Part shown: piece after piece, positions 1 to 9,219 of the stretch
How positions within the stretch are numbered: position 1 is the first letter of the stretch
How the letters are laid out: each line of letters starts with the position of its first letter
Assembly (NCBI GenBank): GCA_052161605.1
Contig: CP197409.1
Reading direction: 5' to 3' (one strand)
DNA length: 64,000 nt
Source of the DNA: JBKCUI01 sp052161605
GTDB taxonomy: Bacteria > Planctomycetota > Planctomycetia > Pirellulales > Pirellulaceae
Program-made: the position numbers and the translations under genes
Notes under the pieces: model-generated
What the model was told of the DNA's origin: nothing
Seen by the model: the letters and a program-made list of their open reading frames with translations, nothing else
The model's database searches: none

Positions 1-31
1 CTTTGTTGCACCGAATTCGGTCATTTGCTCT

Positions 32-52
32 CCACTGAGTTCATCTCAGTGG
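32..52. repeat. Short hairpin
   Basis: Perfect 8 bp arms (CCACTGAG and CTCAGTGG) separated by 5 bases. It abuts the large inverted repeat that follows. No gene starts or ends here, so its role is unknown. Confidence 0.6.
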
Positions 53-182
53 AAGCACGACTAACAAGCTAGTAACGACGGACTCTTCCCCCCCTTCCCT
101 TCCGTCTCGCCTGCGGCGAGACGGAAGGGAAGGGGGGGAAGAGAATGGGGGTATGCGTTGCTAGCCTGTTAGTCATCGCTCC
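53..182. repeat. Long inverted repeat with perfect 29 bp core
   Basis: The core is a perfect inverted repeat with 29 bp arms at 83-111 and 115-143 around a 3-base loop (TGC). One strand of each arm is very C-rich, starting CTCTTCCCCCCC. Outside the core an imperfect inverted repeat continues: the strings GACTAACAAGCTAGTAAC (left) and GTTGCTAGCCTGTTAGTC (right, inverted) match at all but two positions. No coding frame is convincing. It could be a MITE-like element or a strong bidirectional terminator; the sequence alone does not decide. Confidence 0.75.
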
Positions 183-608
183 ACCGACACATGGTCGGAC
201 TGGAGGCGTTCATGAACAACTCAAAGCTACTCACACGAGTGCATGAGCACTCCAGTTGTGAGCAGGTTATTGTTTCACCAACTTCGAGCTCACTGATCGA
301 CGCGAACTCTTGGCTCGTGAACCACCAGTCCTCAAGCGTGAGTTGCGTTCTTATTCACCCTCCCGAAGAATTCGGGAGGGCCAGAGTGGAGGGACGATCA
401 CGAGGGGAGGGTGCTTTAGGATCGCGGACTAGTCAGGGCCGTTATGCATTGCTATGCCTCTCACCCTCTCCGAGCTGCGCTCGACTCTCCCTCAAGGGAG
501 AATGAATGCTTAAGTTGAGCAGAGCAGAGCCTTGTTACTGAATGATTCCTATCAGCTATAATGCTTCCATGAAAAACAATCCTAATCAAATCAAGGAAGA
601 GAATTCCG
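183..608. other. Non-coding stretch with small hairpins
   Basis: No gene is supported here. Reading frames in this stretch have low-complexity, non-protein-like composition. It holds two short perfect hairpins, at 358-380 (10 bp arms CCCTCCCGAA and TTCGGGAGGG, 3-base loop) and 486-501 (TCTCCC and GGGAGA, loop TCAA). A purine-rich stretch AAGGAAGAG near 592-600 is the likely ribosome binding site of the following pseudogene. Confidence 0.5.
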
Positions 609-1359
609 ATGTCGACGTAGTCCGGTGCAACCGTCCAATCCCCCTTTGATCGCTTGCTCTCGCGGACACTCATGCAGAAGGAATCTGCACAAGAGTTATT
701 ACGATCCCATCTTCCGGCCGAGTTCGTGGCTTATTTAAAGCCCGAAACTCTCGAGCAAGCCGACACGAGTTTCATTGATGCCAATCTCAAGCGACGCTTC
801 ATCGACCGCCTCTTCAAAGTCGAGTTGACGGACGACATCGCTCGGGAGCTTGGGACGGAAAGCCCCCATGTTCACGTTCTTGTGCTGGTGGACCACAAGA
901 GTCCTCCCGACAAGTACACCGTCGCATATTACGTTCGTGCTGCAAAAATATGGAAGAGACCCTGGTTTGCCAGAGCTGCTTAAGCCACTGTTCCGAAGCG
1001 TTGCCCATAAATTCCAAGGCCAGCGAGCATCAACATTACTCGATACGATTAGGAAGTATGTTATGTCAGTCAATCCAGTTGTTGGCGAAAACGAGATCCA
1101 AGGGATATTCTCCGAATTCTGGCCTGTAAAACCTGAGCCAGGCTCCGTGGCAGACCAACTGCTCACCAAAGGTCGTCAGGAAGGACATCAGGAAGGGCGT
1201 CAGGAAGGGCGAAAAGAAGGTGAGATTAAGTTGATTCGAACCCTAGAGTCCATCCTTGGAATAAGCGGAGAGGCAACAGATCTTTCCGACAGAAGTTTAG
1301 AAGAGTTACAGCGAATCACCGAGTCGCTTCAAGAGCGCATCAATCAGCGAGGCATCTAG
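609..1359 (+). pseudogene. Broken Rpn/YhgA-type PD-(D/E)XK nuclease gene
   Basis: The translation matches the Rpn family (recombination-promoting nuclease, old name transposase_31): LPAEFVAYLKPETLEQ, then FIDANLKRRFIDRLF, then VLVLVDHKS, the variant of the family's EHKS nuclease motif, and finally a C-terminal run of QEG repeats typical of the family. A good Shine-Dalgarno (AAGGAAGAG) precedes an ATG at 609, but codon 4 is a TAG stop. The frame then shifts between about 930 and 945, so nuclease core and tail are in different frames. Both lesions argue that the gene is dead. Related genes usually occur in many copies and act in DNA cleavage linked to recombination. A sequencing error could explain the shift but not easily both lesions. 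Confidence 0.75.
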
Positions 1360-1866
1360 AAATGGATCGGAAACCCTTTCCGCAAATGTCTCCCATTTTC
1401 TGGACAACCTGTTGATTTTCAAAATGTATAACCTTTAAACTCTAAGCCTACTGAAATTATCACCGCCCCGCCAAGGAGCCCGAAACTTGCTAACTCTCGA
1501 ACAACGCAAAATGCGACAAGGCTAACGCAAACGCCGTATTCTTTGCTTTCGCCCGATCGGCAGGGAAGCACATTCTAGGGATACAGCATTTCATTGATGG
1601 GGAGTCATTTTTTGGCAGCGAAGGTTGGGATGATGGCATGGCCTGATTGCCTGCCTCGATTGATTCCGTCACGATCTTTGACATTGCGTCCCTACGGGAC
1701 GCGAGCGGTAAGGGGGCATTGGTTGCTACCGACATTAGGTCCCTACGGGACGAACGGTTTGAATGCCCCGTAGGAGCAAAATGTCGGCAGAAACTCCAAC
1801 CCATTTTATCCCGGCGCTTTCCTGTATCCTGATCCTGCCCGCGATAAATCCCACCTTAAGATATTC
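1360..1866. other. Gene-free stretch with palindromic repeats
   Basis: I see no gene here. The right half carries two copies of a palindromic GTCCCTACGGGAC element and a degenerate third (CCCCGTAGGAGC near 1764). The remainder has no recognisable signal. Confidence 0.45.
1686..1751. repeat. Two GTCCCTACGGGAC palindromic repeats
   Basis: Units at 1686-1702 and 1739-1751. They belong to the same family as the GTCCCTAACGGGAC units at 51035-51050 (inverted), 51092-51107, 51146-51161 and 58336-58351. All are short near-perfect palindromes in gene-free DNA, in the manner of REP-type elements. Confidence 0.65.
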
Positions 1867-1954
1867 ACACCGCCAGAGATAAGAGAAACGCAAGGGTATT
1901 AATGATCAACGGTTTTCAAGACAACTCTTGCGTCACTCTTATCTCTCGCGGTGT
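1867..1954. repeat. REP-like imperfect inverted repeat
   Basis: Two 31-base arms, 1867-1897 and 1924-1954, are inverted copies with about four mismatches; they begin ACACCGCCAGAGATAAGAG and end in CTCTTATCTCTCGCGGTGT. The arms flank a 26-base spacer. The element ends 17 bp upstream of a stub gene whose start resembles planctomycete Y1/REP-associated transposases, which process such hairpins. It may be a leftover end or cognate hairpin of that transposase. Confidence 0.6.
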
Positions 1955-1971
1955 AATCCTCGGAGGTTCTT

Positions 1972-2061
1972 ATGGCTCGCATTTCTCGCGTGGAAATCTT
2001 TGCACCGGATGAAGTGGCTATAGCCCGCACGTCCGCGATTTTCTTTTGGCGTTGCCGTTGA
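1972..2061 (+). pseudogene. Truncated Y1/REP-type transposase stub
   Basis: An ATG with a strong Shine-Dalgarno (GGAGG, 6 bases upstream) opens a 29-residue frame starting MARISRVEIFAPDEVAI. This N-terminus resembles a planctomycete group of IS200/REP-associated tyrosine transposases. The frame ends almost at once at TGA and no HUH or catalytic tyrosine region follows. The expression signals look intact while the gene is cut, and the preceding inverted repeat fits the substrate of such an enzyme. The family assignment rests on a short match and is an inference. Confidence 0.4.
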
Positions 2062-2239
2062 ATGAGGGTGGAGCTGTCGACATCATGGTCCGTAACTCAT
2101 TCATCTGAATCACGTCATTCGTTCCTCCGAGCGTGCCATCCGGAGTTGACGCTTGCGAACAGACGACGGTCTCGGAGAAAAACCTCCCGGGCGACCTAAA
2201 CTCCAACCGTTTCGTCAGGCCAACGTACGATTCAGGCCG

Positions 2240-3091
2240 TTACGCTCGCTTCATTGTGAAGACCGCGATTTCTGGTCGGCAGTTGAATCGAACCCTCGCT
2301 GTGTGACCGACTCCTCGCGAAATGAAAAGGGATCGTCTCGCATCTAGTTTGAAAAGCCCAGATGTGTAACGCCGATTCTCCACCGGAAGTAGTGGCGGTG
2401 GCAGAAACGGGGGCTTGCATTGACCACCATGGGTGTGACCAGCCAAAATAATCCCAGTGAAATCTCCCCAGACGTTGGCATCGCAAACATCGGGATTATG
2501 GCACAAGCAAATGCTTGGTCGCAAAGGATCCCAATCTCGCAATACTTCGCTTGCCCGAAATCGAGGTGACCACCTGTCCTCAAGACCCACGAAATGAAGT
2601 CCATTGCGTTCTTCGCTACTATTGTTAAGCACCTTGATATCGTGTTGTGTCACGACATCGGCAACCCGATCAGCGACATCCGTCTGTCGCCAACCCAAAC
2701 CATAGTCGTGATTTCCTAAACACGCGAATGCACCGTTGCGGGCTGGTCGATAACTCGATAGGACCTCTTTCAGTTCCTCGATCCCAGCTGTATGATCGAT
2801 GAAATCGCCTGTAAACACATGAAGATCGGCATCCAACTCATTGATGACGCGAATGGCCCGCTGCAAGTAGCTCGTGGTTACTTTGCCTGAGTGCAAGTCG
2901 GTAATATGCACCAGACGCTTTCCAGTCCACCCGTCGGGCAGATTAGGTATGAGCAGTTCGCTTTTCGTAACTTCAAGCCATCGAGGCTCAACAAAGTAGG
3001 TCCAGCCAAGCAATGACATGGCTGCACCGCCTAAAAGAAATCTACGGCGACTAAACATTCGTACCAAGCCTGATTTCTTTTCGGAGGTCAT
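2240..3091 (-). CDS. Exported metallophosphoesterase (YkuE-like)
   Basis: A 283-residue calcineurin-like phosphoesterase. Motifs appear in family order: DLHSG (near residue 50), GDFIDH, GNHDYG, CHNPDV and GHTHGGQ, giving the Asp, His and Asn ligands of a two-metal centre. The N-terminus carries SRRRFLLGG followed by a hydrophobic stretch, a twin-arginine type export signal, so it probably acts outside the cytoplasm, perhaps anchored. YkuE/YaeI relatives hydrolyse phosphodiesters of lipids or nucleotides; the substrate here is unknown. An in-frame ATG at 3058, just before the twin arginines, is an equally possible start. It lies 14 bp downstream of a large cytochrome-type gene and is probably cotranscribed with it. 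Confidence 0.85.
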   Translation of the reverse strand: MTSEKKSGLVRMFSRRRFLLGGAAMSLLGWTYFVEPRWLEVTKSELLIPNLPDGWTGKRLVHITDLHSGKVTTSYLQRAIRVINELDADLHVFTGDFIDHTAGIEELKEVLSSYRPARNGAFACLGNHDYGLGWRQTDVADRVADVVTQHDIKVLNNSSEERNGLHFVGLEDRWSPRFRASEVLRDWDPLRPSICLCHNPDVCDANVWGDFTGIILAGHTHGGQCKPPFLPPPLLPVENRRYTSGLFKLDARRSLFISRGVGHTARVRFNCRPEIAVFTMKRA

Positions 3092-3105
3092 GATGTTTAT
3101 GAAGG

Positions 3106-5676
3106 CTAGTGATTGAACAAAAATTCACGGGACGTGACGAGACTCCAGACGAAGTCCTCGAGAAAGATGCGGCGGTCGCTGGAATCGATGGTTGAAAACT
3201 CCGCCAGAAACGTCTGCTTTTCACTGTCGGTAGGAAAACGAGCCAGGCATCTCAAAAACGTGGACTCAACAATGGCAACTCGATCATCACCATGCTTTTC
3301 CATGAGTTGATCGACAATACTGCCCGGAGAAGAAAGCTTTTCGTTGAGTGTTTCCCCGTTATTCAGATTGAGGACTTGGATGATGCTTGGCTCGTCACTT
3401 CGCTCGCATTCGCATGTGATGCGCCGTTGGTTACGGCCAAAGGTCTTCAGAAATCCACTTTCGACGCTGGAATCGAACAACTGAATGGCTTTGGTACCCT
3501 TGGCGTAGAAATTAGTTGGAGTTCTGTCTCCACCCAGATACGCTACCCGATCGAAAACAGAAGGCACACCGGTCACGTCGACAATCGCATCATGAATAAC
3601 CTCCGCCATCAGTCGCTTTGGGTAGTAACGAGAGAAGTACTTTTTGTCATCAGCATTCCCCGCATTCGATTCACTGCTTCGTTGGTAGGTGTCCGAGTTC
3701 ATGATAAGCTGCATGAACTGCTTCAAATCATAATTCATGCGAATGAGCTCTTCACAAAGGTAATCCATCAAGGCTTCATTGCTGGGAGGATTGCTCAGCC
3801 GTAGATCATCCACGGGGTTAACGATCCCGATACCAAAGTACGCCGCCCAAACGCGATTCACAATCGCTCGGGTGAAGTAGGGGTTCTCAGACGATACCAA
3901 CCAATCGGCCAATGCAATTCGTCGATCGTTCGGATCATTGGGATCGAGTGGCTCGCCATCTAGAGGGGCTGGTGGTTGGGGGACGCCACGCAGGGGTTGA
4001 ATCAAATCCCCTCGATCAGCCACCATCAGAGTTCTGGCAGAGTCGCCATTACGAACTTCGCCACCCCATCCTTTCGCTCTTACGCGAGCGAACATGTTCG
4101 CCATGGCATAATACTGGTCATTGGTCCATTTTTCCAACGGATGATTGTGGCACTTCGCACAACCGATTGACAAGCCTAGAAAGGCCTGGCAAACATTCTC
4201 TGTCATGCTTTCTGGATCTTGATTGATGGCGTAGAAATTGGTTGCACCATTCTCAAGAGCTTCGCCGCGAGCTGTGATAATTTCCCGAACGAACTGGTCC
4301 CAGGGCGTGTTGGCTTCCACGCGGTTACGAATCCACATGTAATAAGCTTTCATGCCGTCGACTCGGAGCAGATTGCTGTTGAGAGTCAGTAGATCGCTCC
4401 ATCGATAGGTCCAGTAATCGACGTACTCCGGCCCGCTGAGAAGCTTGTCTATCCAACGGCTTCTTTTGTCTGGCGATGTATCCGCTAGAAATGCTCTCAC
4501 CGCTTCCTCGGAAGGCAGGCAGCCAGTGGCATCAAGTGACGAGCGACGAATAAATTCGCTGTCACTACATATGGGTGACGGTGTTAAGCCAAGTGTCGCT
4601 AAATGCTCGGTAACGAGCCGGTCCAAATGGCTGTTGCCCGAACTTTGCAGCGGATCAAGCTGTTGAGCGGACTTTGCCAACTGGCTTGCAAAGGGAACTC
4701 GAACGCGAGCCAGTGCAATTTTGCTGGCAAACCAAACAGAAATTGCTCCTTCGCCAGGTCCTACGATCTCAACTTGTCCGTGCTCGTCGACCGAGGCAAC
4801 AGATTCATCTGTCGAAGTAAACTTGGCCCAGCTTGTGACGTCCGCTTTCCTGCCGTTGGAGTAGATGGCTTGAACAATGAGATTCTGCCTATCGTGCTTG
4901 CTCAAGCTCACATCAGCAGGCAGGACTTCAATACGTTCGATCACAGGGTCCGAAGGCTTAGGGCCATAGGCTCCGCTGCCAATCCATGCAGCTAAGAGCT
5001 GATAGTCTGAGCTGTCAGGTTCTAAGCGAACGCCTCCTTTATGTGGGACAGCCCCCGTAGGCTTGGTGAGGAGCAGCGATTTGCTCGGATCGTTCAAGTC
5101 GACCCGGCGTCCGCGATCTTGACGAGTTATGTTGAAGTGATCGGTCTCTGGATCGTAACCTCGAAGGGACAAGCGAAAGCCCCCTTTGCCGGCTAAAGCA
5201 CCGTGGCACGCTCCCATGTTGCAACCGTTACGCGATAACACCGACTGAACGTGGTTGTCGAACTCGATTTCGGCTGCAGTGTCCATCAAATCGCATTCGA
5301 CTGCCAAGCTGGCTGTGCTCGCACCTCCGTCCGAATTATCGCCTTCCTCTGCGTTATCGGCACCAGGCTTTAGTGCGAATGTAACACTTACCTTTCCATC
5401 CCGCTTAGCAACAACGAAGAGTCCTGAGTCCCTACTGATCACTTCCGCAATATCAGGATTCGAAACAGTCCAAGTCAGTAGGTCGGCGGAGACTGAGTTG
5501 GTTAATCGGCCATCGGAATCACGATGTTGGACAACAACTTGGTGTTGAGAACCAGCATGAGATAACTGGATCTCATCTGGAAAGCAGACGATACTTTGCC
5601 CCTGCAGAGCATTTCCATGTAGGCCTACGGTCAGCAGGACGACAAGCAAGCAGCATGAGAGATGTTGAGTATTCAT
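3106..5676 (-). CDS. BIG2 / DUF1549 / DUF1553 planctomycete protein
   Basis: An 856-residue exported protein. After a signal peptide (residues 1-26) come a BIG2-type Ig domain (about 28-125), a cytochrome-like segment with CNMGACHG at 152-159, a second BIG2-type domain (about 245-330), DUF1549 (about 350-560, with a CAKCHNHP motif) and DUF1553 (about 590-850). CNMGACH is a CX4CH variant rather than classical CXXCH, so haem attachment is uncertain. Proteins of this architecture are expanded in planctomycetes and their function is not established; cell-surface or periplasmic electron transfer is often guessed. Often a DUF1501 gene accompanies them, but here the partner is the metallophosphoesterase downstream. 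Confidence 0.88.
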   Translation of the reverse strand: MNTQHLSCCLLVVLLTVGLHGNALQGQSIVCFPDEIQLSHAGSQHQVVVQHRDSDGRLTNSVSADLLTWTVSNPDIAEVISRDSGLFVVAKRDGKVSVTFALKPGADNAEEGDNSDGGASTASLAVECDLMDTAAEIEFDNHVQSVLSRNGCNMGACHGALAGKGGFRLSLRGYDPETDHFNITRQDRGRRVDLNDPSKSLLLTKPTGAVPHKGGVRLEPDSSDYQLLAAWIGSGAYGPKPSDPVIERIEVLPADVSLSKHDRQNLIVQAIYSNGRKADVTSWAKFTSTDESVASVDEHGQVEIVGPGEGAISVWFASKIALARVRVPFASQLAKSAQQLDPLQSSGNSHLDRLVTEHLATLGLTPSPICSDSEFIRRSSLDATGCLPSEEAVRAFLADTSPDKRSRWIDKLLSGPEYVDYWTYRWSDLLTLNSNLLRVDGMKAYYMWIRNRVEANTPWDQFVREIITARGEALENGATNFYAINQDPESMTENVCQAFLGLSIGCAKCHNHPLEKWTNDQYYAMANMFARVRAKGWGGEVRNGDSARTLMVADRGDLIQPLRGVPQPPAPLDGEPLDPNDPNDRRIALADWLVSSENPYFTRAIVNRVWAAYFGIGIVNPVDDLRLSNPPSNEALMDYLCEELIRMNYDLKQFMQLIMNSDTYQRSSESNAGNADDKKYFSRYYPKRLMAEVIHDAIVDVTGVPSVFDRVAYLGGDRTPTNFYAKGTKAIQLFDSSVESGFLKTFGRNQRRITCECERSDEPSIIQVLNLNNGETLNEKLSSPGSIVDQLMEKHGDDRVAIVESTFLRCLARFPTDSEKQTFLAEFSTIDSSDRRIFLEDFVWSLVTSREFLFNH

Positions 5677-5738
5677 AGGTTCGGCGGGAGAGAATGTTGG
5701 CGGGGAGCACCTTGATTAGATCTCGGTTAATCGGCGAA

Positions 5739-6575
5739 TCAAGGAAATTGTAATCGAAACTTCGTTGCGATAGGGCGGTGATCGGAAGCCATTGTTTCTG
5801 CTACAACCTCCGTTGCAGTAAACTCCCAGCGTTTTGCAGGGCTTCCGAACAGAAAATCGATCTCAATATTGGGTTTATCCGAAGGGAACGTAAAACGGTT
5901 CTCAATGGGTTTGACCGCTTCCACGGCATTTTCGGCGAGCAACTTCAAGGTTCGTGAATCGCGTTGATCGTTGAAATCCCCAATCAGCAAATAGGGGACA
6001 TCGAGACTCTCGAGAAACGTTTTCAGCTCAGTGGCTTGCGCGAACCGAAATCTGTCATCACGAACCCAGTCGAAGTGAAGGCTCACAATTGCAACTTGTT
6101 GCTTGTTCGGAAGTTCGGCCCAGACCACTAAGGCGACACGGGGTTCGTTGCCGCGAGGTAACTCGACCACCATCGTTTTTGCGATTGTGTGCTTACTGAG
6201 AATCGCCAGCCCATATTCTCCGCCGTCGTAGTCCATAAACTTGCCGAAAGCATGATTCATCCCAAGGGTTTTGCCTAGAAACGCTGCTTGATCCACCGAC
6301 TCGCTACGGCGAACCTTGTTATCAACCTCTTGTAGAGCAACAAAATCTGGGGTCAGATTGCGGAGAACGTCAGCCGTTCTTTCTAGGTTCAGCTTGCCAT
6401 CCATCCCACGTCCATGGCGGATATTATAGCTGACCGCGACTCCGCTCCATTCCTTATCATCATTTGCGTGCAACGAACGACTCGTCGAGATGCAAAGGAG
6501 CACGGCAACAACGAGCCAGTACAATGGGTGCACTCGATAAGCGAAATCACTTTGCCGAGCGGTATTGCGATACAT
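5739..6575 (-). CDS. Exported endonuclease/exonuclease/phosphatase protein
   Basis: A 278-residue protein with an N-terminal hydrophobic signal (about residues 19-38) and the full set of EEP-fold motifs: YNIRHG, LQEVD (metal-binding Glu), GLAILSK, HFD, GDFND, EIDFLF and the terminal SDHRP. The fold covers metal-dependent phosphodiesterases that cut nucleic acids, phosphoinositides or sphingolipids; export suggests an extracellular substrate. All catalytic residues appear present. It is separated by about 60 bp from the gene downstream and by a likely terminator from lepA upstream. Confidence 0.87.
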   Translation of the reverse strand: MYRNTARQSDFAYRVHPLYWLVVAVLLCISTSRSLHANDDKEWSGVAVSYNIRHGRGMDGKLNLERTADVLRNLTPDFVALQEVDNKVRRSESVDQAAFLGKTLGMNHAFGKFMDYDGGEYGLAILSKHTIAKTMVVELPRGNEPRVALVVWAELPNKQQVAIVSLHFDWVRDDRFRFAQATELKTFLESLDVPYLLIGDFNDQRDSRTLKLLAENAVEAVKPIENRFTFPSDKPNIEIDFLFGSPAKRWEFTATEVVAETMASDHRPIATKFRLQFP

Positions 6576-6590
6576 ATGATGACCTCAAGG

Positions 6591-6620
6591 AAAACAAAAG
6601 GGGCAGCGGGCCGTTCCCCT
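6591..6620 (-). terminator. Possible lepA terminator
   Basis: Read leftward, the stem AGGGG/CCCCT is followed by TTTTGTTTT. It lies about 85 bp after the lepA stop and before the next leftward gene. The stem is short, so support is moderate. Confidence 0.45.
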
Positions 6621-6703
6621 ATTCTAATCGGTCAGCTCTCTGTTCGGTACCTTTTCAACTCGTCTAATTCCTATCGTTTAGTCCTATTAGCCGTTTGGTC
6701 CTG

Positions 6704-8500
6704 TTAGTCTTGGTCGGAACGGAGTACGGAGATGAACGCTTTTTGGGGAATGTTTACGCTTCCGAACTGCTTCATTTTTGCCTTACCCCGTTTTTGCTTT
6801 TCAAGCAATTTGTTCTTACGCGTAACGTCACCGCCGTATAGTTTCGCCGTGACATCCTTTCGGAATGGCTGAATCGTAGCCCGGGCAATGATTTCACCAC
6901 CGATGGCACCTTGGATGGGGATCTTGAATTGATGCCGTGGAATTGCCTCTGCTAATTGCTCGCAGTAATGGAGAGCTCGCGTCCTGGCCTTGTCTCGATG
7001 AACTAGGTAGGACAAAGCGTCTACGGGCTCCTTGTTCACCAAGATATCGACTTTCACGATGTTGGTAGTTCGATATTCGATGGGTTCGTAGTCAAAGGAT
7101 CCATAGCCGCGCGTGATCATTTTTAGCTTGTCGTAGAAATCAAACAGGACTTCTCCCAGGGGCATTTCGCTCCTGATTTCGACTCGGCCTGCGGATAAGT
7201 AGTTCATGCTTTGACTATCGGATCGATGCTCCCGGCACAGCTCCATGACAGGGCCGACATATTCCTCCGGAATGATGATGGCTGCCTTTATATAAGGCTC
7301 GGTCGTCTTGTCGATCGAGGTTGGGTCGGGCCAATAGCTAGGATTGTCGACATCAATAGTGGTTCCGTCTCGCAACAAGATCTTATACTTCACGCTTGGT
7401 GCAGAGATGACCAAGCCGAGATCGAACTCGCGTTGCAGTCGTTCTTGGACAACATCCAGGTGCAGCAGTCCGAGAAAACCGCATCGGAAGCCGAAGCCGA
7501 GGGCGGCCGAACTATCCTTTTCAAAGGTCAGTGCTGCGTCGTTGATAGCAAGTTTCTCAAGAGCCTTGGTGAGATCTTGATATTCGTCAGTACTCATTGG
7601 GTAAATCGAGGAGAAGACAACTTGCTTTGCCTTCTTGTAGCCTGGGATAGGTGCATCTGCTTGCTTTTCGAGCAGAGTGAGTGTGTCGCCGACCTCGATA
7701 TCTTGAACGCTCTTTACTCCCGCGACGACGTACCCAACCTCGCCAACGCTGAGTTGCTTTTTGGGAACGAGTTTAATTTGGTTGTAACCGAGTTCGTCCA
7801 CTTTGTAGTCCCGTCCCCCGTGCATAAAGTGGACCACATCGCCCGTTCGGAGCGTTCCCTCCATAACGCGAATTTGCAAGATCACGCCGCGATAGGTATC
7901 GAAGTGCGCATCAAAAACGAGAGCCTTGAGGGGAGCCTCGGGATCGCCTTTCGGGGGAGGTAGATGCTCAACGATTCCTGAAAGAACATTCTCAATGCCG
8001 ACTCCGGTTTTGGCGGAGACGGGAATCGCAATAAAGGGATCGAGACCCAGGTCGGCATCGATCTCTTCACGAACTTTATCGACGTTGGCAGCGGGCAAGT
8101 CGATTTTGTTGATCACAGGCAATAGGGTTAAATCGTACTCCATCGCCAGGTAGAGGTTCGCGACCGTTTGCGCCTCGACTCCCTGCGATGCATCGACCAC
8201 GATCAACGCCCCATCGCAGGCCATCAACGAGCGTCGAACTTCGTGGGAAAAGTCGACGTGCCCTGGGGTGTCGATCAAGTTCAGTAGGTACTCCTGGCCG
8301 TCCGAACCCTTATAAGTCAGCGAAATCGAATTGCTTTTGATCGTGATGCCCCGTTCGCGTTCTATATCCATCGAATCGAGAATCTGGTCGTGAAATTCTC
8401 GCTGGGAGATCGCCCCACACGCCTGAATCAACCGATCGGCTAGGGTCGATTTTCCGTGATCGATGTGAGCAATGATACAAAAATTGCGAATATGCTTCAT
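6704..8500 (-). CDS. lepA: Elongation factor 4 (LepA)
   Basis: A translational GTPase that back-translocates or remodels stalled ribosomes. The start is set at MKHIRNFCIIAHIDHGKS because EF4 proteins begin here with the P-loop (AHIDHGKST); this gives 598 residues, the usual length. An upstream in-frame ATG at 8602 would add 34 residues with no family similarity. Other motifs are the DTPGH switch II, NKID and SAKTG for guanine recognition, EF-G-like domains III and V, and the LepA-specific C-terminal domain ending near NKLLEKQKRGKAKMKQFG. It is a single housekeeping gene with no visible operon partner. Confidence 0.97.
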   Translation of the reverse strand: MKHIRNFCIIAHIDHGKSTLADRLIQACGAISQREFHDQILDSMDIERERGITIKSNSISLTYKGSDGQEYLLNLIDTPGHVDFSHEVRRSLMACDGALIVVDASQGVEAQTVANLYLAMEYDLTLLPVINKIDLPAANVDKVREEIDADLGLDPFIAIPVSAKTGVGIENVLSGIVEHLPPPKGDPEAPLKALVFDAHFDTYRGVILQIRVMEGTLRTGDVVHFMHGGRDYKVDELGYNQIKLVPKKQLSVGEVGYVVAGVKSVQDIEVGDTLTLLEKQADAPIPGYKKAKQVVFSSIYPMSTDEYQDLTKALEKLAINDAALTFEKDSSAALGFGFRCGFLGLLHLDVVQERLQREFDLGLVISAPSVKYKILLRDGTTIDVDNPSYWPDPTSIDKTTEPYIKAAIIIPEEYVGPVMELCREHRSDSQSMNYLSAGRVEIRSEMPLGEVLFDFYDKLKMITRGYGSFDYEPIEYRTTNIVKVDILVNKEPVDALSYLVHRDKARTRALHYCEQLAEAIPRHQFKIPIQGAIGGEIIARATIQPFRKDVTAKLYGGDVTRKNKLLEKQKRGKAKMKQFGSVNIPQKAFISVLRSDQD

Positions 8501-8953
8501 AATGGGGAGTCTGCCGAACAAAACTTGGGCACCAACGCCCAAAAAGGGGATTCTCTCAGATTTCGCTGAGAATGAGTTGCGAAAAACCAACTCAGATACC
8601 ATGAACTATACGTCAGCTAAGCGTTTTTGCACACCTCTAGAATTGTTAGCGGACTAGTCCGGGGGGGATTTTTGAGGAGCACTTGGAGGAATAAGTCGAT
8701 AGACTAGCTAGTGTCTGTACCAAAATGAGCTTGATTCTGCGAATCAATGGTCCTAGCTGGGTTTTCGTATGCTTATTGAGCGATCGTGTGCCAGGGGCAG
8801 AGATTTTGCTCCAAAACAGGTTCGTAGAGACGATATTCTAGATTCCAGATTATAGATTCCAGGTGTCGGCTTGCACCTTCTTCTTCGCGAGCTACCAGCA
8901 TGCGGCTGACCGTGTGCTGGTTGTGACCTAGGATGGACAGTTGAAGGTAACGT
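8501..8953. other. Intergenic region upstream of lepA
   Basis: No gene seen. It presumably carries the lepA promoter. A short direct repeat of the form TAGATTCCAG occurs twice near 8838-8862. The string CTACCAGCATGCGGCTGA near 8891 resembles a string in the gap near 45238. Confidence 0.35.
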
Positions 8954-9136
8954 TCACAGCCGACCTAGAAGCGATCGCGTTTCAATGCTTTGCCGCGTTG
9001 TAACGAGCCGATGTCCGATACCCCGGTTGATTCTGCCGAGCCGCCAGAAAATCTTCATTGGCATCAGAGTAAGCGCATACGATGCCATGCCAGAGACAAA
9101 AAACAAACAGAATATTCCTAACGTGCGACAATTCAT
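8954..9136 (-). CDS. Small possible exported or membrane peptide
   Basis: A 60-residue frame with a very good Shine-Dalgarno (AGGGAGG, 6 bases before the ATG). The N-terminus has a hydrophobic stretch (about residues 6-28) that could be a signal peptide or membrane segment, followed by an Arg-rich tail. I recognise no family. The ribosome binding site is the main reason to call it. Confidence 0.4.
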   Translation of the reverse strand: MNCRTLGIFCLFFVSGMASYALTLMPMKIFWRLGRINRGIGHRLVTTRQSIETRSLLGRL

Positions 9137-9219
9137 CCCGTGCCTCCCTTTCTGATAATTGATCCCTAGAAATAAGGTTTGTATAAAAACCTGACTGTCA
9201 AGGACTCTCCATACACTTT

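Noticed and set aside
191..505. 104-residue rightward frame
   Set aside because: Runs through hairpins and low-complexity DNA, no ribosome binding site, no protein-like pattern.
1490..1832. Overlapping small frames on both strands
   Set aside because: They cover palindromic GTCCCTACGGGAC repeats and lack ribosome binding sites.
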